The position numbers and the translations under genes are program-made. The notes under the pieces were generated by a model that was not told where the DNA came from, searched no databases, and worked only from the letters and a program-made list of their open reading frames with translations. This document shows, piece after piece, positions 55,549-63,477 of a DNA stretch of 64,000 nt. How positions within the stretch are numbered: position 1 is the stretch's first letter; every line of letters begins with the position of its first letter. Source of the DNA: JBGAKG01 sp044224495. GTDB lineage: Bacteria > Myxococcota_A > Polyangia > Polyangiales > Polyangiaceae. The stretch is from NCBI GenBank assembly GCA_044224495.1, contig JBGAKG010000024.1, positions 1 through 64,000 of the forward strand, given 5' to 3'.

Positions 55549-56184
55549 TCAGGGCGAGACGGTCACTTGGTTGCCGAAGAGCTGATGGTTCTGGCACATG
55601 TAGTAGAAGCTCGACGGCGTTGCGTTCGGCGTGATCGTGAACGTCGACGAGGAGCAAGTTCCGCATCCGGTCTGACCCGAGTAGCCCGGCAACACCCCCA
55701 CGCTGAGAGGGGTCGCGGACAGCCCTCCAGTGGAGCTGTTGGTGAAGATCCACGGGTGGTAGCTGGGAACGGCCGTCAGGTCGAAGGTGTATGCAACGCC
55801 TGCTTTGAGCGTGAGCGCGGGGGCCGGAACGCCGTTGAGGTCGTACTCCGAGCCAGCCGCGGTCACCACCATCACGTGTTGGCACTTGCTCGCGACGCAC
55901 GACAGCGTCACGTCGGCGCATGCCGGCCCGTTCGGGCAGCAAGCTTGGTTCAGGTCTCCGCAGGGGGCACTGGCGTCCGCATCGGCATCGCCGGCATCGC
56001 CGCTGAGCACGTCGTCCGAAGCATCGCTGCTGACGTCGGCGCTCGCGTCGGCGGGGGCATCGCCACTCGCATCGTTTCCGTCCGCCCCGGTCTCGGCATC
56101 GGCGGAGGCGTCGGCGCTGGGCTGCGCCGGATCGCTGGCGCAGGCGGTCGAGAGCGCGAGGACAAGCACGAGGGGGACGCGCAT
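55549..56184 (-). CDS. Cupredoxin-like lipoprotein
   Basis: 211 residues. Lipoprotein signal ALSTAC (Cys15), then about 60 residues of Asp/Ala/Ser linker and a small Cys-rich knot (CGDLNQACCPNGPACADVTLSC). The C-terminal domain (about 105-211) has a plastocyanin-like beta plan: VMVVTAAGSEYDLNG, YTFDLTAVPSYHPWIF and a final FYYMCQNHQLFGNQV. The His, Cys and His of these segments are placed as in type-1 copper sites, but a Met ligand is not obvious. It lies in an operon with a glycosyltransferase, an unusual partner. Confidence 0.7.
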   Translation of the reverse strand: MRVPLVLVLALSTACASDPAQPSADASADAETGADGNDASGDAPADASADVSSDASDDVLSGDAGDADADASAPCGDLNQACCPNGPACADVTLSCVASKCQHVMVVTAAGSEYDLNGVPAPALTLKAGVAYTFDLTAVPSYHPWIFTNSSTGGLSATPLSVGVLPGYSGQTGCGTCSSSTFTITPNATPSSFYYMCQNHQLFGNQVTVSP

Positions 56185-56220
56185 CGGTGTTGGTTATAGT
56201 CGGAGTCGGTTCCCGTCGCT

Positions 56221-57528
56221 ATGCTCCGGCGGTTGGCTTCTGGACTCCTCGCCCGCCTCCGACAGAGCTCGTTCCTCCGCAACGTCGCGACGATGATGAC
56301 CGGCACCGTCATCGCGCAGGCCATCCCGATGCTGCTCTCGCCGGTGATGACGCGGCTCTACGCCCCCAAGGACTACGGGCTCTACGCCGCGTTCATGGTC
56401 GCGTCGACGACGATCTCGGCGTTCGCCTCTGGACGCTACGAGTTCGCCGTCGTTCTCCCCGAGAAGGACCATGACGCTGCGAACGTCGTCGGCCTCTGCT
56501 TGGCTCTCGCGCTGGCGGTCGCAGGTGCGGTCGGGCTCTTCGCGGCGGCCGGCGGTGCGTCTGCGATCGACCGCCTGGGAGGCTCGCGGCTCGGAGCCTG
56601 GGTCTACCTCGTCCCGCCCATGGTCCTGTTCCAGAGCGCCTTCCAAACGCTCAACTATTGGCTCATTCGGCTCCAAGCGTTCCGAGTGCTTTCGATCGCC
56701 CGCGTCGCGCGCGCCATCGTCATGGGGATCGCCAACCTGGGCTTCGGTGTGCTCCACCTCCGCGGGGGCCTCATCCTCTCGAGCGCGATTGGTCAAGCCG
56801 TCACGACGTTCGTGCTCGTGGGCTACGTCTTGTGGCGCTCCGATCGCCGCCTGGCCGGCTTCGACGGACGCCTGATGCGCGAGGTCGGCAAGCGCTACCG
56901 GAGCTTCGCGATCTTCGCGCTGCCCGCCGACCTCTTGAGCACGCTCGCCGGACAGTTCCCGATCTTGCTGCTCGACGAGGCGTCGAGCGGGCTTTATGCG
57001 TTCGTGCAACTCGTCGTGAACGCGCCACTCTCGGTGATCTCCGGATCGGTGCTCGATGCGTTCAAGGATCGCGCGGCACGCGACCGCCGGGAGAAGGGAA
57101 ACTTCTCCGAGATCTTCGACAAGATCGCCCGGACGCTCGCGGCGCTGGGCATCGTGCCGCTCGTGCTGCTCCTGGCGCTGGGGCCGCTCTTGTTCCGCGT
57201 GGTGTTCGGCGCTGCCTGGGAACCGGCCGGGCACTTCGCGCGCATCTTGGCGGCGATGTACTTCCTGAAGCTCGTCGTGAGCCCCCTCAGCTACTCGTAT
57301 TACATCGTCGAGAAGCAGGCTGAGGACTTCGTCCTCCACGTCGGGGTGCTGGTGCTCACGGGCGCTGCGCTCTGGCTCGGTATGCATCGATTCGGCAACG
57401 CGACGACGGCCGTAACGTTCTACGCAAGTGCGTATTCGTTCGTGTATGCGGTCTATTTCGTTCGCTCGCGCGCATTCTCGCGCGGCCGCGGAGTGGCGCC
57501 GGTCGACGCGGCCAAACCCGCTTCGTAG
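56221..57528 (+). CDS. Wzx-type polysaccharide flippase
   Basis: 435 residues with about twelve membrane helices, MATE/MOP superfamily. It moves lipid-linked repeat units across the inner membrane. The N-terminus FLRNVATMMTGTVIAQAIPMLL and LYAPKDYGLYAAFMVASTTI match the family's first two helices; RYEFAVVLPEKDHDAANVVG and LLLDEASSGLYAFVQLVVNAP follow. It diverges from the cupredoxin gene across 36 bp. The remnant repeat at 57532 begins 4 bp after its stop. Confidence 0.9.
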   Translation: MLRRLASGLLARLRQSSFLRNVATMMTGTVIAQAIPMLLSPVMTRLYAPKDYGLYAAFMVASTTISAFASGRYEFAVVLPEKDHDAANVVGLCLALALAVAGAVGLFAAAGGASAIDRLGGSRLGAWVYLVPPMVLFQSAFQTLNYWLIRLQAFRVLSIARVARAIVMGIANLGFGVLHLRGGLILSSAIGQAVTTFVLVGYVLWRSDRRLAGFDGRLMREVGKRYRSFAIFALPADLLSTLAGQFPILLLDEASSGLYAFVQLVVNAPLSVISGSVLDAFKDRAARDRREKGNFSEIFDKIARTLAALGIVPLVLLLALGPLLFRVVFGAAWEPAGHFARILAAMYFLKLVVSPLSYSYYIVEKQAEDFVLHVGVLVLTGAALWLGMHRFGNATTAVTFYASAYSFVYAVYFVRSRAFSRGRGVAPVDAAKPAS

Positions 57529-57531
57529 TAC

Positions 57532-57617
57532 CAAATCGTCTGAATCTTCGGACCGCACCCTGCAACGGTGTGCACATGAGTCGAGCTATGCCATCCGCGC
57601 GAGCCCACGTTGTCGTG
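57532..57617 (+). repeat. Direct repeat, left copy (truncated gene start)
   Basis: 86 bp that align without gaps to 60326-60411 at constant offset 2794. The segment includes 44 bp of leader (shared ATCGTCTGAAT and TTCGGACCGC blocks), an ATG at 57576 and 14 codons. The frame (57576-57635) stops after 19 residues (start MSRAMPSARAHVVVAG), where the right copy continues as a full gene. It looks like a leftover gene start. Confidence 0.75.
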
Positions 57618-57631
57618 GCCGGGGCCTCGTC

Positions 57632-58894
57632 GTGACGATAGGCAAATTGCCCCGTTTCGACGGCGTGACCCCAAGGGGAGGCCGGGATGACGAATTCTCG
57701 GTTCGATCGCGCTTTCGACGCCTCCCTTCCGACGCGACGACATCCTCCGACAGCGTGCGCTGGGGCACGATCCTCCGCTACTTCGCCACGTTCGTAGGGG
57801 CGTTTGTCCTCGCGAGCCTTGCGCTCCGCTTCGGCGTCGAGCGGCTGCTCCTGAAGCACAAGCTCGGCGAAGCCGATCTCGCTCCGAAGCACCTGAGGAG
57901 TGCCGAAGCGAAGGTCGCGTACTACCGCGCGCACGCCTCCGAGTACGACACGATCTTCATCGGCGACAGCCGCACGCTCTGCGGCTTCGACCCGGTGCTC
58001 GTCGACGCCGAGATCGGGACTCACTCGGTGAACCTCGCCCACTGGGCGGTTTGGTTCGAGACGCAGTACGCAAAGTACTTCGACCTCACCACGATGATCC
58101 CGGAGGGCACGCGCGTCGTCTGGAGCGTCGGACACCTGAACTTCCTGCCGATTCACCCGAAGGCGAACATGACGTACCCCATTCGCCCCGAGCGTGTCCC
58201 GCAGTACCTCCGGTTCGGCTATTCACCCGAGCGCATTCTCGACAACGTGGCGACGTCCATCCCGGGCGTCGATTTGTTCGCGCGCCGCGAGGAGCTCCGG
58301 TCCGGTCTGGACGTCCGGATCAACGCCCCGCTCTTTCCGACCGCGCCGGACCCCGTCAAAGGCCTGAGGAACGCCGCCGAGTATGCTGCGATCAGGGGGC
58401 GGCTCGCCGGCGATCCGACTGTCGCGCAGATCGATCCGATCACGGACGGCGACGAGATCACCTCGGCCGCCGTCTGGATGTGGGCGGGCAACTACCGACG
58501 CATCGAGATCGACCACGCCTTCTTCCGGAGAAAGCAGGAGGAAGGCGAGCGCCTCCAGGCGCGCGTCATCCAGACGGAAGCTTTCGAGCCCGATCCTGCG
58601 CTCTGGAACACCTTTGTCGGCATCCTCGATCTGTTCCGCGAGCGGCACGTGAATCTCGTGGTCAACGAAGTCCACGAATCCCCGTTCCGCTACAAGGATG
58701 TGCGCAACCGGCGCCTCTACGCCGCTTTCCTCGACAAGGTGCGTCACGAGGTCGAAGCGCATGGCTTTCCCTACCTCCGGGCGAACTTCGACGAAATGCT
58801 GGACGAGGACTACTTCGACTACGACCACGTCAACGACGTCGGCTCGAAGAAGGTGTCCCATCTGCTCGCACAGATGCTCGCCGCCACCAGGTAA
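57632..58894 (+). CDS. SGNH/GDSL-like hydrolase-fold protein
   Basis: 420 residues from GTG 57632; a GTG at 57755 would give 380 and begins just before the membrane helix YFATFVGAFVLASLALRFGV. The SGNH block FIGDSRTLCGFDP lies at about residue 110, and the Asp/His pair region YFDYDHVNDVGSKKVSHLL near the end. In the AlgX/AlgJ/PatB type of system such proteins work with an MBOAT acyltransferase to O-acetylate polymers; the MBOAT gene follows 11 bp later, which supports that role. Start uncertain; the remnant repeat overlaps the leader. Confidence 0.8.
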   Translation: MTIGKLPRFDGVTPRGGRDDEFSVRSRFRRLPSDATTSSDSVRWGTILRYFATFVGAFVLASLALRFGVERLLLKHKLGEADLAPKHLRSAEAKVAYYRAHASEYDTIFIGDSRTLCGFDPVLVDAEIGTHSVNLAHWAVWFETQYAKYFDLTTMIPEGTRVVWSVGHLNFLPIHPKANMTYPIRPERVPQYLRFGYSPERILDNVATSIPGVDLFARREELRSGLDVRINAPLFPTAPDPVKGLRNAAEYAAIRGRLAGDPTVAQIDPITDGDEITSAAVWMWAGNYRRIEIDHAFFRRKQEEGERLQARVIQTEAFEPDPALWNTFVGILDLFRERHVNLVVNEVHESPFRYKDVRNRRLYAAFLDKVRHEVEAHGFPYLRANFDEMLDEDYFDYDHVNDVGSKKVSHLLAQMLAATR

Positions 58895-58905
58895 GGCCAA
58901 CCACG

Positions 58906-60312
58906 ATGGCCTTCAACAGTCTCACGTACCTCACGTTCTACCTGTCAATCTTGGGGTTGAGCTGGGCGCTCGTTGGCCTTCCGCGCCTGCGCATCTGGGT
59001 GGTGCTCCTCGCGAGCTACTACTTCTACGCACGCAACAACTCGTGGCTCCTCATCCTCCTCATCGGCTCCACGCAGGTCGACTTCGTCGCCGCAAAGATG
59101 ATCGAGGACACGGACTCGCCGAGGAAGAAGAAGCTCCTCGTCACCGCGTCGATCGTCGTCAACCTGACGATCCTGGGGTTCTTCAAGTACTTCAACTTCT
59201 TTGCGGGGAACGTCGCCGCGCTCGTGGGCCTTTTTGGCGTGCGCGCGAACTGGGTAGACCTCAACATCGTTCTTCCCGTCGGCATCTCCTTCTACACGTT
59301 CGAGAGCATGGCCTACGTGATCGACGTCTACCGGGGTGAGCTGAAGGCTATTCGATCCTGGTACCGTTACTCGTTCTTCGTAGCGTACTTTCCGCACCTG
59401 ATCGCGGGGCCCATCGTCCGTCCGCACGACTTCCTCCCGCAGATCGACCGGCGCGCGCGGCTGTCGACCGCCGACTTCGAGAGCGCGCTCCTCCTCGTCT
59501 TTCGCTGGATGTTCAAGAAGATCGTCCTAGCGGACTTCCTCTCGGTCTACGCGAATGAGGCCTTCGGCCACCCCGATCGCTCGAACGCACTCTTCGCTCT
59601 GCTCGGGGCTTACTGCTTCTCGTTCGAGATCTACTTCGACTTCAGCGGCTATAGCGACATCGCGATCGGCTGCTCGCGCCTCGAGGGGTTCTGGCTGCCT
59701 GACAACTTCCGCCGGCCGTACTCCTCGGCGAGCATCACCGAGTTCTGGCAGCGCTGGCACATCTCGCTCTCGTCGTGGCTCCGCGACTACCTCTACATCC
59801 CCCTCGGCGGCAACCGCATGCCGACCAAGGCGGGGGTGTACCGGAACCTGATTCTGACGATGCTCTTGGGGGGGCTTTGGCACGGCGCCGCGTGGCATTT
59901 TGTCTTCTGGGGCGGACTCCAGGGTCTCATGCTCGTCGCCGAGCGTCACTTCCGCGGGCCCGCAAAGAAGTGGGACGAAGTGACGGCCGGCCGTCGGTGG
60001 ATCGCGGTCTTCGTGACGTTCCAGCTCGTGACCTTCTCGTGGATCCTCTTCCGTGCCGAGAACAACCACTTGCTCTGGGCGTTCCTGAAGGGCCTCGCCC
60101 GTGGCTCGGCGCCGTACGCTTACACGCGTGGCATGGTGGTCGCGGTCGGCATTTGCCTCTTCGGCTGGGTCTCGCAGATCTATGGCGAGCCGCTCGAACG
60201 CTGGTTTGCGCGCCTGCCGCTCGTGGCCAAGGCGACCACCTACGCCGCCGTGGCCGCATGCGTCGGCGTCATGGGCACTACGACCTCCACGTTCATCTAT
60301 TTCGCGTTCTAG
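58906..60312 (+). CDS. MBOAT-family O-acyltransferase (AlgI-like)
   Basis: 468 residues, about ten membrane helices. Conserved AlgI-type motifs: NLTILGFFKYFNFF, LPVGISFYTFESMAYVIDVY, PHLIAGPIVRP, RWHISLSSWLRDYLYIPLGG and the catalytic His in GLWHGAAWHF at about 325. It passes acyl groups, usually acetyl from acetyl-CoA, across the membrane for O-acylation of an exported glycan, with the SGNH protein as partner. Full length and intact. Position in a Wzx/Wzy locus suggests the local polysaccharide is the acceptor. Confidence 0.93.
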   Translation: MAFNSLTYLTFYLSILGLSWALVGLPRLRIWVVLLASYYFYARNNSWLLILLIGSTQVDFVAAKMIEDTDSPRKKKLLVTASIVVNLTILGFFKYFNFFAGNVAALVGLFGVRANWVDLNIVLPVGISFYTFESMAYVIDVYRGELKAIRSWYRYSFFVAYFPHLIAGPIVRPHDFLPQIDRRARLSTADFESALLLVFRWMFKKIVLADFLSVYANEAFGHPDRSNALFALLGAYCFSFEIYFDFSGYSDIAIGCSRLEGFWLPDNFRRPYSSASITEFWQRWHISLSSWLRDYLYIPLGGNRMPTKAGVYRNLILTMLLGGLWHGAAWHFVFWGGLQGLMLVAERHFRGPAKKWDEVTAGRRWIAVFVTFQLVTFSWILFRAENNHLLWAFLKGLARGSAPYAYTRGMVVAVGICLFGWVSQIYGEPLERWFARLPLVAKATTYAAVAACVGVMGTTTSTFIYFAF

Positions 60313-60325
60313 TCGCGTGGTAGAA

Positions 60326-60411
60326 CGAATCGTCTGAATGTTCGGACCGCGAGCCGCAACGGTGCCCCTATGAGGCGAGCTCTGCCATCCACGCGCGCCC
60401 TGGTGGTGGTT
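60326..60411 (+). repeat. Direct repeat, right copy
   Basis: The leader and first 14 codons of the gene at 60370, matching 57532-57617 with about 80 percent identity and no gaps. The two copies flank the SGNH-MBOAT pair. Confidence 0.75.
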
Positions 60412-61539
60412 GGCAGCATCGTCGCGCTCGCCGCCGGCTTGTTGCGCTGCTCGTCGGAGGCCCCGGTCGAGGCGAGCGCCGACATCGGCGCCACCGGTGG
60501 CACGGTCTCGACGGATGGGGCCGAGCTCGTACTGCCCCCGGGGGCGCTGCACGCTGCGACGCACATTGCGATCGCCACGAGCCAGACCGGCGGACCGTCG
60601 CCGAAGTTCACGTTCTCCCCGACGTCGCTCGCGCTCGACGCCAAGGCCACGGTCCGCGTGCGCGTCGACGTGCCCGTGCAGTCGCCCGTTCTCATGTGGG
60701 ACGAGGGTGCGGGCGCCGTCCCGCTCACGACGACGTTCGCGAACGGATGGGTCTCGGCCGACGTCTCGCACCTCGGTGTCGCCTACGTCCTCGGCGGTTC
60801 GTCCGACGCAGGGCTCGACGCGAACGACGAGTCGAATGGCCCGAGCGATGCTTCGGCGTGCAACGTCCCTCCGATTGCAGTGAATGTCGGCGACGTGGTG
60901 TACCCCCAACCGGCGGACTTCGTGTCGTCAGACCCGTTCACCAACGTCTACGAGACGCCGTTCACCGTCTCCCAGAACGTCATGGTGGCGGCTCACGAGA
61001 ATCACAACCTCCTTGGGGGCAACCAGAGGTTCGGCTTCTATTCGGGGTGCGGTGCGGGCAAAGTCCAGCTCGTCGATGTCGGCGTATCCCACGTCGCAGC
61101 GGTCGTCTTGACCCCGGGGCTCTACACCTATCGCTTCGTCGAGGACCTCGGCTTCCCATATCCTCGCGCGATGACCGTGGAGACGGTTCCACCCGCTGCG
61201 ACCAACACGTCGTGCCAGACCGCGGACGACATCTTCCTCAACCCGACCGTCTACCCCCGCGCGCTCGACACGAGCACGCGCTACTTCAAGTACACGGAAC
61301 CTCAGTTCTCCCAGACCCTGCAAATCTTCCTGACGTCGCCGGATACCGCCGGGGGCACCTACACGCTCTCGGTGCGCTCCGATTGCACGAAGCCGGCGAC
61401 GGAGGTGGCCCAATTGACCACTTACCTCTGGGCCAACGGCAAGGTTGGCGTCGCGCTCCCCCACACACCCGGAACGTTTTGGGTCGTTGTGACGGGAGCG
61501 GAGGTTGGAGATCGGTATACGGCGACGATCTCGCAGTAA
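60370..61539 (+). CDS. Secreted protein with ZU5-like and PPC-like domains
   Basis: 389 residues. Signal peptide VVVGSIVALAAGLLRC; Cys27 sits in an atypical lipobox, so lipidation is uncertain. Residues 35-140 fit a ZU5-like fold (IGATGGTVSTDGAELVLPPGAL, IAIATSQTGG). A Cys-bearing loop follows. The final 110 residues resemble a bacterial pre-peptidase C-terminal (PPC) domain (TSTRYFKYTEPQFSQTLQIF, GTYTLSVRSDC, FWVVVTGAEVGDRYTATI). Secretion to the surface is likely. Its own first codons are repeated at 57576. It converges on the SGNH hydrolase gene with a 15-bp gap. Confidence 0.7.
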   Translation: MRRALPSTRALVVVGSIVALAAGLLRCSSEAPVEASADIGATGGTVSTDGAELVLPPGALHAATHIAIATSQTGGPSPKFTFSPTSLALDAKATVRVRVDVPVQSPVLMWDEGAGAVPLTTTFANGWVSADVSHLGVAYVLGGSSDAGLDANDESNGPSDASACNVPPIAVNVGDVVYPQPADFVSSDPFTNVYETPFTVSQNVMVAAHENHNLLGGNQRFGFYSGCGAGKVQLVDVGVSHVAAVVLTPGLYTYRFVEDLGFPYPRAMTVETVPPAATNTSCQTADDIFLNPTVYPRALDTSTRYFKYTEPQFSQTLQIFLTSPDTAGGTYTLSVRSDCTKPATEVAQLTTYLWANGKVGVALPHTPGTFWVVVTGAEVGDRYTATISQ

Positions 61540-61554
61540 GCGGTGCTCGGCGGA

Positions 61555-62712
61555 CTACATCCGCTTGCACATCTCGTCGGCCAACAAGTCCCCAGCCGCG
61601 CGGTGACCGTCTTCGTTGTAGTGGGCCACCTGGCACGCGGGCTGCGTGAACCCGTGCAGGCATTTCTTCGACGCGAGTGCCTGCTTCTGGAGCTCGGGCG
61701 CGAGCGCGACCGCAGCGAATCCGTGCGCGTCCCCGTACTCGACGAGGTGCCGATCGGGATAGAAGAGATCGGTCACCCCGAGCCGCGCCGCGAGCTTGTC
61801 GCGCTTCGTCGGATCCCAGTCGACCTGGATCGGGGCGCTGAGCACGGCGAGGGTGAAGGTCGCGCCGTGCGACTTCACGTCGCCCGCGACCGCCGAGAGC
61901 AGGGCCTCGGTGATCGTCCACGCGTTCTTCCATTTCTCGCTCTTGGGCTCGGCGAACACGGCGTCCGACACCTCGGGATCCGAGTCCTCCGCCTGCGCGA
62001 CCGACTTCGTCGCGCGTGAGTTACGGATCCGTTGGAGGAGCTGTACCAAATTGGAATGCGCGCGCGCACCTTGCCAGATGCGGCTGGTGAGCGGCGGGAC
62101 GACCTCGGCGCGGCTCGTGTCGAGCACGAGCTGTCCGTCTTTGAGATCGTAGTACGGACGATACGCGAGGGGATCGAGGGGGCGCGTGTTGTCCTTGAGA
62201 TCGTTCCCCGTGTAGAAGGCGAGCACGACGGAGTCGGGCGCGTACTTCCACACGCGGTCCTGGAGGACCAGGTATTCGTTGGCGGTCCCGTAGGCCGACA
62301 CCCCGAAGTTCAGCACCTCGACCTTTTTGCCAGCGAGCTTCGGGCAACTTCCGAGGCGGCGCTCGACCTCGGCCCAGTACGTCTTGTCGACCTCGACCTG
62401 CAGCGCTTCGGTGTACGAGTCGCCGAGGAACGCGATGCGGTAGGTGTCGGCGGGCTTGGCCAAGGCGTGCTCGCGATCCCGCATGCCGTCCGAGTTGATC
62501 TGAACGTGCGCCGCGCCCTCTTCGTGTTGCATGCCCTCGGCGTTCGGGATGAGCCGCCAACCAAGCCGCGTGTCTCGCTCGTGAAACTCGGGGAAGCCGA
62601 CGCCGGCGACGCGGAGCCCGCACTCGGACACCACCGCCGTGAGCCCGACCGTGATGGCGACCCAGACGAAGAAGCCCCGAATTCGTCGCCCCCAGCTCGT
62701 TCCGGTTGCCAT
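61555..62712 (-). CDS. SGNH/GDSL hydrolase-like membrane-anchored protein
   Basis: 385 residues. N-terminal anchor GFFVWVAITVGLTAVVSECGL; SGNH nucleophile block FLGDSYTEALQV at about residue 93; Gly and Asn blocks NFGVSAYGTANEY and FYTGNDLKDN; Asp/His pair in HYNEDGHRAAGDLLADEM near the end. All four catalytic blocks are present, so it should be an active esterase or O-acyltransferase partner. It diverges from the SxtJ-like gene across 164 bp, next to a carbamoyltransferase, as in other glycan-decorating islands. Confidence 0.88.
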   Translation of the reverse strand: MATGTSWGRRIRGFFVWVAITVGLTAVVSECGLRVAGVGFPEFHERDTRLGWRLIPNAEGMQHEEGAAHVQINSDGMRDREHALAKPADTYRIAFLGDSYTEALQVEVDKTYWAEVERRLGSCPKLAGKKVEVLNFGVSAYGTANEYLVLQDRVWKYAPDSVVLAFYTGNDLKDNTRPLDPLAYRPYYDLKDGQLVLDTSRAEVVPPLTSRIWQGARAHSNLVQLLQRIRNSRATKSVAQAEDSDPEVSDAVFAEPKSEKWKNAWTITEALLSAVAGDVKSHGATFTLAVLSAPIQVDWDPTKRDKLAARLGVTDLFYPDRHLVEYGDAHGFAAVALAPELQKQALASKKCLHGFTQPACQVAHYNEDGHRAAGDLLADEMCKRM

Positions 62713-62772
62713 GACTCGCCCGTAACACGCCGCTCGTTCCTTCGAAATACCCTATTTTTCCCTCAAGTTTGC

Positions 62773-62786
62773 TCACCCTTGGGTGA
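62773..62786. promoter_or_regulatory. Inverted repeat in divergent region
   Basis: TCACCC/GGGTGA around TT, with a 12-bp palindrome (GGGGAGCTCCCC) 28 bp further at 62815-62826. Candidate operators between the SGNH and SxtJ-like genes; weak evidence. Confidence 0.3.
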
Positions 62787-62876
62787 ATGCGGGGGGCGGG
62801 GCGGGCAACGACATGGGGAGCTCCCCTGGAACCGATTGACGCGACCCGTCCAGGCCGGTAACACCCCTCCCTCCCG

Positions 62877-63314
62877 ATGGCGCAGCCGAACCAAGGGTCC
62901 CACGAGGACTACTCGCGTGAGCACGAGGTGCAGGGCTCCACCAACCGCACCTTCGGCCTCGTGATGGCCGGCGCATGTCTGTTCTTCACGTTCTCGCCCA
63001 AGCTCAAGGGACTCGAGCCACGGTTCTGGCTCCTCGGCCCTGGCGCGCTCTTCTTGTTCCTCGCGCTGGTCGTTCCCAAAGCGCTCGGTCCCCTCAACAA
63101 GGCGTGGACCATGCTCGGGCTCTTGATCGGCAAGGTCACGACGCCCATCGTCCTGTTCATCTTCTTCTTCCTCATCCTCACGCCGACCGCGCTGCTGTTC
63201 CGACTCGCGGGCAAGGATCCGCTGAGGCTGCGGAAAGGCGAAGGCAAGGGCAGCTATTGGATCCCGCGAACGCCCCCGGGTCCGGCCCCCGACACCTTGA
63301 AGAACCAGTTCTGA
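62877..63314 (+). CDS. SxtJ-like small membrane protein
   Basis: 145 residues with three to four membrane segments (FGLVMAGACLFFTF, FWLLGPGALFLFLALVV, TPIVLFIFFFLILTPTALLF) and a conserved GKDPLRLR near the end, the layout of the SxtJ family. SxtJ-like proteins are commonly found next to a DUF5989 protein and a carbamoyltransferase in bacteria; the order here is the same. Function unknown. It sits 10 bp before the DUF5989 gene. Confidence 0.75.
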   Translation: MAQPNQGSHEDYSREHEVQGSTNRTFGLVMAGACLFFTFSPKLKGLEPRFWLLGPGALFLFLALVVPKALGPLNKAWTMLGLLIGKVTTPIVLFIFFFLILTPTALLFRLAGKDPLRLRKGEGKGSYWIPRTPPGPAPDTLKNQF

Positions 63315-63324
63315 GAACCCTCCC

Positions 63325-63477
63325 ATGCTCACCCTGATCACCGAGTTCTGGGCCTTCCTCAAGTCGCGCAAGAAGTTCTGGCTCGCGCCGCTCCTCATCT
63401 CGATGTTCGTCCTCGGTCTCCTCCTCGTCGTCGCGAAGGGCTCTGCCGTCGCGCCGTTCATCTACACCCTCTTCTGA
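63325..63477 (+). CDS. DUF5989-like 50-residue membrane protein
   Basis: A small gene of 50 codons: MLTLITEFWAFLKSRKKFWL followed by a hydrophobic helix (APLLISMFVLGLLLVVAKGS) and AVAPFIYTLF. The EFW.FLK.RKK.WL...FIYT.F pattern is the DUF5989 signature. It lies between the SxtJ-like gene and the carbamoyltransferase and shares bases with the latter's start (TGATG), so the three are coupled. Probably a membrane subunit of the complex; function not known. Confidence 0.8.
   Translation: MLTLITEFWAFLKSRKKFWLAPLLISMFVLGLLLVVAKGSAVAPFIYTLF

Noticed and set aside
57428..57631. N-terminal extension of the SGNH protein
   Set aside because: The stretch lies inside the flippase gene and the remnant repeat and is Arg/Ser-rich; later GTG starts are more plausible.
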